Assembly: GCA_020650975.1 (NCBI GenBank)
Contig: JAIPMN010030098.1
Span: 1-20,271 of the forward strand
Origin: Apostichopus californicus
Lineage: Eukaryota > Echinodermata > Holothuroidea > Aspidochirotida > Stichopodidae
Length of the DNA stretch: 20,271 bases
Direction: 5' to 3'
Part shown: piece after piece, positions 1-8,299 of the stretch
Layout of the letters: every line of letters begins with the position of its first letter
How positions within the stretch are numbered: position 1 is the first letter of the stretch
Notes under the pieces: generated by a model
The model's input: the letters and a program-made list of their open reading frames with translations, nothing else
Databases searched by the model: none
What the model was told of the DNA's origin: nothing
Made by a program: the position numbers and the translations under genes

Positions 1-2059
1 TTCTGCAAAGTGCCCTTCGACGTTGGTGCCCCCCCCCCCAGATTAAAAGTGCTTCCGCCGCCCTTGGGTGTACATCCATAGGAGTTGTCTCATTCTTCCA
101 CAACTGAATGTAAAATATGATCCCACAACTGAATCACCCCCGCCCGCCCGACTGACGATGGTGAGGGGAGCGGTAATAGCCCCTGCCTTCTCCCTTTGCG
201 CACGCCACTGATTCCGTCATGATAAAGGAGGAGTCCTTGTGTCAAGATATGACACGAAACTGATGATTATACTTGAGAATCAGGGACAATCATATTAAGT
301 TAATGATCGCAGGACTTTCTTTTATACTCAGGTGGGCTAAATGAATATTAATCGCCAGAACTTCAAAATTATGGACCGTCTATTAGATCGTGGATTTGCG
401 TTCATACGTGGGCGCTCCGAGATATTTTCTGAGGTAATTCCGAGCAGGGGTAAACCCGCGAGGGAAGGGTTCAATGATGAAACTGGGGGGGGGGGGAGGA
501 TATTACTGCATAGCTCAATTGAAGGTGATTGGACACAATTCAGGACCGGTTTTTGAATATGCAATGAGATACCTTCTCAGCCTTGCAGAATCTCGAGCTT
601 GGCAACTACCATCAAGCAGAGGTGTTTGTAAAGAAAACAAGTGAAATAAAAGTTCTATGTAGGCCTAAATTTTGTCATAAAATATGTTTTTTTTTTAAAA
701 ACGTCAAAAATTTTGGACTAAAGCAAATCATCTTTGAGTTTTGTTGCAGTGCTGTGGCGTTTCTCGCACAGTCAATATATGATTGAGGAGGTTATTGACT
801 ACCGTAGTAATTACTTTAACAGTAGGGTTTTCTTTATTATATTAAGATGATTTGGAATTGTGCTTCTCCATTGATTTAACATCAGTACAAAAGTCCATGA
901 TCAGATTTGGTACCACATTAACATCTTATATTTGTACCTGTAGTTAGAGTTTTATTCTTACCACAGAAAACAAACTCCCTAAGGCTATAGCAACTAGAAC
1001 TGCATTTGCCTGCAAATACGCAGTATTGTAGTGCACGTGGAGTGCTTGCAGTATTAGGAAGAACTTTTCGGTTGTTCATGTTGTTAATTTTTTGGGCGGA
1101 CAACACACCAGGGAGAATAGTCATGTGGGTAACTACAAAGTGAGGGCGCTTGTAAGCGCCGTGACAGGCTCAGAATAAGTTGGCTACGCAGCTAGCCTCT
1201 GGAACTGCAAATGTACAGAGACTATATGAAACTTCACCATCCAATCATGTAGGTGTCGTTTATTGGCCAGTAATGCCAATATTGTAGCGCACACGCACTA
1301 CAATAAATATTGTAATGGACAAGCACCTTTTCAGGTTAACCCCTTCAATTGTTTACCGGAATTTGAATATAGTAAATACATGGATCATTTCTCCAATGTT
1401 TTGGGTCGTGAAGGAAATTAAGTTGATATGAGGTGGTAACTTACCTGAAAAGGCTTTCTACGAAAGGACACTCTTCAGTAACATTGTTTTCGTCATATTT
1501 TAACAATGGGACACTTGTCATGATTTCTTTGTAAAATTTCAAGAAAATGACACCCTATAAAATGGCAAATACTGTAACTGAACTCAATAAAGCACTTTTG
1601 GTTACGAAAATTTGACACATGCATGGAAAATCGAAAGTGGTGTGGGTGTGTGTGGGGGAGGGGGAGCACGGGGGTATCTCCGCGTGTCCGTCGGCTCCCA
1701 TATATTTACCTTGAACTCAGCTTGTAAGAGTCTTCATTTCGCCGTGTCTTTTGACGAAGTATATGAATGACGAAAATTTGTCATTTTATATTAGCAGTAA
1801 TAGTCCAACCTACAGGCTACCAGTTTTTATTTAATCGCCGTTTATCCGATATAGTGTACCATTTTGCACTGCATCGGTGCCAACGTTTATGATTTGATGA
1901 TAGACATGATCGCTCAAAATTCTCGCGGACATTGGACGTACACCGGCGGATAGACGGACACGGAGGGACCAAGAATTTCTCGGGCTATGCTGTGCGAAGT
2001 AGATCAGAGAAAACGCGTGGCATTTTCGTTTGTACAAATCTGGTCACTTAGTAAATGCA
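1..2059. other. 5' flank of the C17orf75-like gene, no gene recognised
   Basis: No exon of a known protein could be supported here. The stretch holds an 11-base C run (29-39), a 12-base G run (485-496), two copies of a 12-base word (98-109 and 123-134), a perfect 7-bp hairpin (1145-1160), and a pair of 10-bp inverted words (1025-1034 and 1295-1304). A GT/GGGGA-rich purine tract lies near 1638-1675. The last ~200 bases before the start codon are richer in CG dinucleotides than the surroundings and probably contain the promoter and 5' UTR. No TATA box is convincing. Short open frames in this stretch show no domain or codon signature and look fortuitous. Confidence 0.6.
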
Positions 2060-2072
2060 ATGGCGACGGTAG
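2055..2072 (+). promoter_or_regulatory. Short overlapping uORF at the C17orf75-like start
   Basis: An ATG at 2055, five bases before the main ATG and in another frame, opens a 5-codon frame that stops TAG at 2070-2072, overlapping the true start. Its context (T at -3) is weak and the main start has G at -3 and +4, so leaky scanning is the likely outcome. It matters only if the transcript starts upstream of 2055. Confidence 0.5.
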
Positions 2073-2148
2073 ACCCTTCTAATTTGGCTTCTTCGAAAAC
2101 TCCATTGCAACCACTCTATTATGCTCTGTATGCATACCATGCTAACAG
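2060..2148 (+). CDS. C17orf75: C17orf75-like exon 1 (residues 1-30)
   Basis: It begins at ATG 2060-2062 with G at -3 and G at +4, a good initiation context. The donor is AG|GTAAAG, phase 2. It encodes an N-terminal segment ending YYALYAYHANR, which corresponds to the 'YCLYSYRGSR'-like start of the human conserved region. An in-frame TAG lies upstream with no other ATG between. Confidence 0.85.
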
Positions 2149-5100
2149 GTAAAGTCGAATTAACAAAATGTTAAATAAGAATCGTGATTTTCTGTCAATT
2201 ATTACGTTTTCGTATGTCTCCTAAAACCTATTATTCTCGAGAAGCATATGGGCTCATATAGTATTGGTTGCGCGAAATAGTTCATATTTGGAATGAAAAC
2301 AATGATTCAAATGTTTAATGATAGATAGTCTCTGAAACAATACAATGGAGGCTTCCATGTTTTCTTTAACCACATGCTATAGTTATTTCACTTGTTACCT
2401 TTCTTTAGCACAGGACCTAATATCTGAGGTGGTGTCTTTTCTTCTGGGTGACAGAATCACACAATAAAGATATAAAGCATTTCTACATTCTAACCTAGTA
2501 CTATAGTATAGGCCTACACCATAAAGCACTGACCTTTCACTTCTAGATTAGAAAGAAAGACAGATTTGTTTTTTTCTTTACCTTTTGCAGACCAAGCAAA
2601 GAAGCTGATAGCATAGAGGGTGATCAAGGCGCTTCCACATCAGTAGCAGATTTCTTGCAAAGAGAAGCAACTTCAAATAGTGATTTCAGGTGGAGCACTT
2701 GTACTCTAAAACTAACTTATTGTAAAGTTTAGACACAAAATAATTTTGAGGAAAGGATTTTAATTTGCAAATTTTATCAAGAAATCAACATAACCTTTCT
2801 AACTGCTTGAAGTATGCAGTTAATGAGTACTTAGATTGCTGCAAAACAAAGAGAGTTAAGAATAAACAAGAAAGGACGGAGGTTGTGAGAAGGTGGAAGG
2901 GGTGGGGATGTTAGAAATGAAGTGAGGTTGGGGTCTGGCAATTTACTTATAAAGTAAAAAAAAAAGGACAAGTACAGACAAATCAGCTTCATGTTATGTA
3001 TATATTTCTTGTATCCCATTGCTTAACAGTCTCAGCAGAATCGTCACAGATTTGTCCACAGAAGAGGAACATGTCCTCAGAGATTTTATATCCAAGAAGC
3101 TCTCTAAAGGAACTGTTTATGGAGGCAGTGGCAATGTCAATGAACTACATTTAGGGTGAGTATCAATAGAAATATGGACTGCCTTTGAAAGTAGGTACCA
3201 TGGCCTAGTGTAGCTGAGTACTGAGGGTTTGGTTACATTAAGGGAGTTATGTGTTGGGGGTGGAGAGGGAAAGTAAGAGTGTCCTATTGAGTGGAAAGAT
3301 TTAGATTAAAGTATAAGATTTCTGGCAAATTAGTTGTTTTACAGAATTTCTGAAAAATAGATTGAAATTTGATGGTGATTGAGGATGCTGCTAAGGTGGG
3401 GGTCACATGCAGGTTTTGATTTCCTCTGACCCCTGACATAAATAGTATATCTGTATGTATTTGTGGTTTGATGCTTATGTGTACATACAAAACTACATCC
3501 AACCTGGCAAAACAATTGACCCAGATGCTGTCAGTGGTCTGTTTATTTGGAAGAAAAGTACAATGGTTTGTAATTATCAGAGTTACCAGGTGAATGTTAT
3601 GGGAAACGCATAATGTGCACATTCTTTGGTGTACGTACTGATGTCTCAAAGGGCTGATTTTAAGCCACGTCATCACAGCAACTTGTGGAACTATAAACAG
3701 TGTTTTCTTGACCTTAGTAACCACGGTATTTTCAAAGGAGTTTGAGCTGTGTTTTAATTACTTCCATGAAAATGTGAATGGAATTCCCAAACAATTACCC
3801 ACAGGTATGAAATTACGAACATTCAAATTTATAGATAATTTTCAAAAGTTTATTGTAAGTTAAAATGTTTAAAGTATGTTTTCATCTCTTTGTTGTTTTA
3901 CCTCAGTCATTTCAAGTCTTTGAATGTTTGCCATTTTCTGTGAGTAAAGCATGATAAAGACGACTGAGATTCCTTCCCTTGAGAAAACTCAAGAATATAT
4001 ATTTTCCATCCTAATTTTTTCTCCCTTTTTTTGTAGAGAGGAAGAGGTTTCCTGTTATTTTTATTTGTTACGACAAACCAGCTTGGACTTAGAGGCAGAG
4101 CTGGATGGAACGGGCGGTAGCTTTTATACATCTCAAGAATATGTCATCTGCTTCCTCAGCTCACCATCCTCCGGACTCGAAATATATCCTTTGCAACCTC
4201 TTCAGTTTCTTCTTTGCCAATAAATGACTATCAAATGGTCAAAGAAAGTGTTTGGTATGCGATGTCATCAGAAAAAGTAAATCAGAAAAGCAAATGTTTG
4301 CATGCATTGTCATAAGGTTCATAACTTTGTGTTCTTAAGAATAGAAAATGAAAATAGTTTTCAATATTGGTAATCTGGAATGATATTAGAAAAAAAGGGA
4401 GAATGTCTAAGGAAATCATTTGGGTCAGTTTGAATGATTCTAGTGACTGGATTATGAGATTGCTCATTTAAATATGCAAACCTTGTAGTTGCCTGGTGAG
4501 ACGGAATGAAACACTTCATTTAATCTTTATTTATTTATTTTTTTTTAAATTCTTTAAATTTTTTCAACTAGCTGTGCACAGAACTATTTAAACAGCATTC
4601 CTTAAGTAACCAATTTCGAATAACAAATATCTTGATAAGTCAGGTGAGTTCAGTGAATTATGTAGATGGCATTTACTTGTTTGATAAACAAAAGGGCAGG
4701 GGGTAGAAAGGAACTAGGTAATTGTTAGATTCCACTCCTTTCTATCAGTTATTCACACTTTTCAGTGATTTAATGAATAAGAAATTCCTATCAGTTAGTT
4801 CATGTCAGTGGGTTAGATGTGTGTCTGTAGGTATGTATGTATTTAAGTATGTTTCTTTAGAAAGTTCTTGCATGAGCTGTTATCATTTGCTTTAACATTT
4901 CCTGTCCCACATTTCGACCAGAACTAGATGCCTACAGTGAAGGTACATCTTACTTATTAGATCAAAAGGTAAGCAAAGCAATTTGAAATTTATATATAAG
5001 TTTGCCATTTTAAAATTAACCATGCATCACCATATGAATATGCACACTGTCATTGGCATATTTTTAAAACTTGACATCCCTTAAGGTAAAGTCGGAGCCC

Positions 5101-8100
5101 TATCTAACCCTAGAATAAATCATTTATGTGAAAAATAAAGCGAAACAAAACATTTTACTGTCAGACCTTTTTGCTTCAAGTCCCTTTATGGTAAAAATTT
5201 TACCAAAAACATATTAAAGCCAGATAAGAGTAGGCCAGTTGGTGGGGGAAGCTACAGTGAGAGGTAAAGAAACTTAGAGGATGTTGCTGCTTTGTTCCTT
5301 CTTTGTTGGCCATTTTGCTTTCGTCGAATAAGCAGTAGAGAGACTCATGTTAAGTAAGAAAAAATGTTGATGGTGTTTTTGTTTCAGACGGTCAAAGCAT
5401 GAGATACCAAACGTGCGATATTTTCAATTAGATATTAAATTTGCCATTCATTATCCCGCTTCTTTTACAGGAATTGAACAATGACCGAATAAAAACTTAC
5501 CTTGCCAAGTGGTTCACTGAATCCGCCGAATATATTTGTCGATGCGTGAACAGATTCCAAAAGGACATTGCTTACTTCATCAACGCAGTAAGTTGAAAGT
5601 ATCGCTATTGAGCCCTATCCCTACAAGAAAACTTTTATCTTGCTTCCTACCTCCAAAGTTTTCTCCCAATGAGATATTGAATTGTCCTGTCTATGAACAC
5701 TCATTACTGTACATGAATAATTTGGAATGCCAGCAACCTGAGGAAAGTCCTTCTGACAACTTTTTCATAGCAATGTTAGTAAACTAAAGTTTTGGCTCAT
5801 ACCTGATCATCTGAAAGTGTCTGTTTTAAGTTGTTTGTCTATCTGGTCCATTCATTTGTTTGTTTGAATGTTAAACACATTTGAAAACTTTATCAGTCTG
5901 TAGTTTACAATTATATGAACACAGTTATATGCCAGAATCTGCCTGTACATTCAGTTTTCATTGGATTTTTAACTGATTTTTTATTAAAGACTTTTGGATG
6001 TTTTTGTTTTCTTTTGCAGGCATTAATGGAAAGTCATTTGGACATTCAAGGTGCTACCACTCAAACAAAAGACGATGTGAAGAAGTGAGGTTCTATTGTT
6101 TAGTTTGGAACTCTATGAAATAGGTTTAAATGTTACGTCATATATGGAAATTGTAACCTGTGGAAGTTGTGAAGGTTGGTGCATGTGACATCAGCAAGTG
6201 ATGTAATCAGGATTCATTGCAAGTAGTACCTCTTTAGTCTTTGATTTTTTTTATTGTATTCATTGCTACATGAAGACTACATTAAGCTATTCATGTTTGA
6301 TGTTTCTTGTCACGTTTCCTCAGATTCATGAAGGCGTGCAGTTTATCCGAACTTTTACAGAAGGCGGCTGACAACGATGCAACAAGCAACATAGAAGGCA
6401 TGTTGATAGATTTAGATGTCAACAGCTCGTCAAACTCCAGCGACACTTCCTCTGCACTAGGCGATAAGCCAGTACTGAGGATAGAGGGCGACGCATACAA
6501 GATAGAAAATGCAGGTGAGTATGTTATTACCATCGAGTGTTATACGATACATCTGTGTTAGTAAGAGGAAATAGAATTTTGAAAATTTGAAAGTTTTCTT
6601 CGTCTATTAAGGTAACAATGTTGTGACATTAATGTAATATCAAAGGTCAAAAATGAGAAACACCCACATGGCAAATATTGATAATTCTGTTGCTAATAAC
6701 AAAAGCCTTTCAGTCATTATAGAATACAATGTTTAATATCCTTGCTGGAGGCAAGATGAATGTGATTTGGATTGTGTGTGTATGTGTTGATTACCATTGT
6801 TGGATGTCACACTGGAAAGCACTGTTGCAACATAGCAAAGTTTTAGTAGAGCTAATTATTTGGACTCTGGCTCAAAGTGAACAGTTATATTTTACATTTT
6901 CTCTTCTCAGAAAAATCAAATCTGGCTGATGATTGGGCAGTGTCAATGCTGAAAGACACATCCAGTTCAGCATATCTGAGGCAAGTCATTGAAGACTTTA
7001 AGCTGAAGACGATACAAGACTTAAACACCCTCAAGAGACTAGTAAGACAGGCAGAGAACGATCATTATGCGCTTTACAGGTAACTGAATTCAATAATGCA
7101 TTGTGGGTATTTGGTTTTAGAGGCTTATAGTTTAGTCAAAAACTGTCCTAACTGATCCATGACTGAAAATACTCTGAATGTATGCTTTACAGGTAACTGA
7201 ATTTAATAATGCATTGTGGGTAGTTGATTTTAGAGGCTTATAGTTTAGTCAAAAACTGTCCTAACTGATCCATGACTGAAAATACTCTGAATGTATGCTT
7301 TACAGGTAACTGAATGTAATAATGCATTGTGGGTAGTTGGTTTTGGAGGATCAACTGTCCTAACTGATCCATGACTTGAACACTCTGAATATACGCTTTA
7401 CAGGTAACTGAATTCAATAATGCATAGTTGTGGGTAGTTGGTTTTACAGGATCATAATTTAGTCAAAAACTGATCCACGACTTAAAATACTCTGAATGGA
7501 CAAGTCATTGTGCTCCTTACAGGAAAACTAAAGGCTGTATCTCAAAGCATTGAGAGTATTTGGTTACTGCGTAACATGCTCTTCTTACAAGTAACTGAAG
7601 TTGTGATTAAGTAAGTGACTGTTTGTTTTTCCCTGAACTGTATATGAAATCACAAACTGCTGGTTAAATTTGTTTGCTAACTGCCAAAACTGCGATTCAG
7701 ACATTAGTAGGAAGTCCCAAAATGTTAGCCAAATAGAAGGTTCTACCCTGCCAGTGCTTCTGACCCTTCTAATTATTCCCAAAGATTGAGGTGTGTTGAA
7801 ATAAAACTATGTTGTTTTCTGAGAAACAGGGTACTTGCAGGGTGGAGTCAACATGACTTTGACAACACAACAACATGAAATCTCTTACAACATGACAGCA
7901 TATTTGTTTAACACTATTTTCAGTAACTGTGTAACTCCCATGTTACACCGGACTGAAAAATTTCCTTTTAGTTTTGGGGTTAATTTCCAGATAGCATCTG
8001 AAGGTAATAAAAATTAAAGAGAGTCAGTTTTTTATTTTATGACCTCCTGATTGTGTCAGTGTGAATCTCCTGACCTCTAAGGTCACCATTTTACGATATT

Positions 8101-8299
8101 GACATTCTTTGATCATTGAATCATTCGTTCCTGTTACCCCCTCAGAGCTTACACGTTTCTTCGGGACTGCGGGAGTGGAGCGATATTGTTACGACAGATA
8201 TGGAAAGACGACAACTCTGTATCGGTCAAAGACACCCAGAATGTCCTGAGGATTTTGGAAGACTTTATAAAGGACACAGATAGTTTCAGGAAAGATTAA
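2060..8299 (+). CDS. C17orf75: Njmu-R1 / C17orf75 homolog, complete 10-exon gene (404 aa)
   Basis: Coding exons: 2060-2148, 2591-2689, 3030-3155, 4037-4183, 4911-4968, 5471-5587, 6020-6084, 6324-6514, 6911-7079, 8146-8299. They join without a frame break into 404 residues; the human protein is about 396. Family identity rests on co-linear blocks that match my memory of human Njmu-R1: DFSLS then RDFISKKLSKGTVY (residues 80-93), SCYFYLL and EYVICFL in exon 4, GLEIFRPELDAY across the exon 4/5 junction, IKTYLAKWF in exon 6, FKLKTIQDLNTLKR and RQAENDHYALYR (327-354), and a C-terminal CGSG (362-365). No signal peptide or membrane segment is visible, fitting a soluble peripheral protein. Known role of the family: a subunit of the WDR11-FAM91A1 complex, which helps AP-1 vesicles dock at trans-Golgi golgins; human Njmu-R1 was first reported from testis. 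Most introns are GT-AG, but intron 4 is AT-AC. The start is the first in-frame ATG after an upstream TAG. A 10-exon model by eye cannot exclude alternative exons. Confidence 0.93.
2591..2689 (+). CDS. C17orf75: C17orf75-like exon 2
   Basis: The acceptor is CCTTTTGCAG and the donor is AG|GTGGAG, a weak donor. It encodes an acidic, Ser/Thr-rich and probably disordered stretch (residues 31-62) ending SDF, which runs into the conserved 'DFSLS' of the family across the junction. Confidence 0.85.
3030..3155 (+). CDS. C17orf75: C17orf75-like exon 3
   Basis: The acceptor is CTTAACAG at 3022-3029; the next AG, nine bases on, would delete the conserved LSR. The donor is GG|GTGAGT. It encodes residues 64-104, including RDFISKKLSKGTVY and GSGNV, which match the human 'RSFIAKRLSRGAVF...GNV' block. 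Confidence 0.9.
4037..4183 (+). CDS. C17orf75: C17orf75-like exon 4, ends at an AT-AC donor
   Basis: The acceptor is TTTTTTTGTAG. It encodes residues 106-153: EEEVSCYFYLL, an acidic loop, and EYVICFLSSPSSGLE. The frame runs on to a TAA at 4221-4223 if not spliced, and no usable GT donor falls at the point where homology to the family must leave this exon. The 3' boundary is instead an ATATCCTTT minor-intron donor starting at 4184. Confidence 0.9.
4184..4910 (+). promoter_or_regulatory. U12-type AT-AC intron (C17orf75-like intron 4)
   Basis: The intron starts ATATCCTTTG, an exact match to the minor-spliceosome AT-AC donor consensus. It ends CCCAC at 4906-4910. The branch candidate TGCTTTAAC (4888-4896) matches 7 of 9 positions of TTCCTTRAY, and its branch A is about 14 bases from the acceptor, the spacing expected for U12 introns. 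Joining 4183 to 4911 gives LE-I-FRPELDAY, aligning without gaps to the human LELFRLELDKY. No GT-AG pair gives that join. Length is 727 bases. It also contains a TTTA/ATTT simple repeat at 4525-4546. Confidence 0.9.
4525..4546. repeat. (TTTA)n tract
   Basis: About four TTTA units merge into a T run inside the AT-AC intron of the C17orf75-like gene. Confidence 0.85.
4911..4968 (+). CDS. C17orf75: C17orf75-like exon 5 (58 bp)
   Basis: It starts directly after an AC dinucleotide and ends AAAAG|GTAAGC. It encodes FRPELDAYSEGTSYLLDQK after the split isoleucine. The tempting CCAG at 4918-4921, read as a normal acceptor, would leave no compatible upstream donor and would lose the conserved FR. Confidence 0.9.
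5471..5587 (+). CDS. C17orf75: C17orf75-like exon 6
   Basis: The acceptor is CTTTTACAG and the donor is GCA|GTAAGT, both phase 0, 39 codons (residues 174-212). It contains RIKTYLAKWF and a helix-like segment VNRFQKDIAYFINA, equivalent to the human HIKSYLSSWF and LFQEKLTFLLHA regions. Confidence 0.9.
6020..6084 (+). CDS. C17orf75: C17orf75-like exon 7
   Basis: The acceptor is CTTTTGCAG and the donor AA|GTGAGG. It encodes ALMESHLDIQGATTQTKDDV, comparable to the human segment leading to 'TKRDINRFL'. Confidence 0.85.
6324..6514 (+). CDS. C17orf75: C17orf75-like exon 8
   Basis: The acceptor is TTTCCTCAG and the donor G|GTGAGT. It encodes residues 235-297: FMKACSLSELLQKAA, then a serine/asparagine-rich linker (NSSSNSSDTSS) that is poorly conserved against human and is probably disordered. 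Confidence 0.87.
6911..7079 (+). CDS. C17orf75: C17orf75-like exon 9, the most conserved block
   Basis: The acceptor is CTCTTCTCAG and the donor CAG|GTAACT. It encodes residues 299-353: DDWAVSML, then QVIEDFKLKTIQDLNTLKR and RQAENDHYALYR, nearly identical to human. It ends inside the first unit of the tandem repeat at 7071. Reading through the donor meets TAA at 7081-7083. Confidence 0.92.
7071..7499 (+). repeat. Tandem repeat that replicates the exon 9 splice donor (4 units)
   Basis: Units start at 7071, 7184, 7297 and 7395 and each opens GCTTTACAGGTAACTGAA. Units 1 and 2 are 113 bp with three differences. Unit 3 is 98 bp with an internal deletion. Unit 4 is about 105 bp and more diverged. 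Unit 1 overlaps the last nine coding bases of exon 9 and the true GT at 7080. The same donor-like sequence recurs with GT at 7193, 7306 and 7404. Weaker relics (CTCCTTACAGGAAAAC near 7511 and CTTCTTACAAGTAACTGAAG near 7581) suggest the array was once longer. Confidence 0.95.
8146..8299 (+). CDS. C17orf75: C17orf75-like exon 10 (C terminus and stop)
   Basis: The acceptor is TACCCCCTCAG. It encodes residues 355-404 and stops at TAA 8297-8299. AYTFLRDCGSGAILLRQI matches the human CYMFLKNCGSGDILLKIV block, and VLRILEDFIKD matches VIAVLEEFMKE near the human C terminus. Confidence 0.92.

Larger units (their letters stand above)
2149..8145 (+). other. Introns of the C17orf75-like gene (contents)
   Basis: Introns: 2149-2590, 2690-3029, 3156-4036, 4184-4910, 4969-5470, 5588-6019, 6085-6323, 6515-6910, 7080-8145. 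Apart from the AT-AC intron 4 and the repeat in intron 9, they are plain AT-rich sequence. A 146-codon antisense open frame in intron 3 (3284-3724) has no recognisable domain. No nested gene, snoRNA or microRNA hairpin is convincing. Confidence 0.65.

Noticed and set aside
341-786. Short + strand open frames with an acceptor-like CTTGCAG near 590
   Set aside because: No family similarity was recognised, the frame crosses a G homopolymer, and there is no partner exon.
1145-1160. Perfect hairpin GGCGCTT-GT-AAGCGCC as a terminator or RNA element
   Set aside because: The loop is two bases and no transcript is supported here. Isolated short palindromes are common.
3284-3724. 146-codon antisense open frame in intron 3 of the C17orf75-like gene, the longest single frame in the window
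   Set aside because: No recognisable domain or repeated motif. It lies in AT-rich intronic sequence opposite the gene, and its composition looks like chance. A protein search and transcript data would decide.
4562-4644. A GT-AG or AC-ended exon around TTCCTTAAGTAAC...AAGTCAG|GTGAGT in intron 4
   Set aside because: Its TTCCTTAA looks like a U12 branch and GTGAGT looks like a donor, but every exon start tried breaks frame with exon 5 and adds residues absent from the family. The AC at 4909-4910 fits exactly.
7184-7499. Tandem units as extra coding exons or duplicated exon copies
   Set aside because: Only nine coding bases are included in the unit. The rest is intronic and carries stops in all useful frames.
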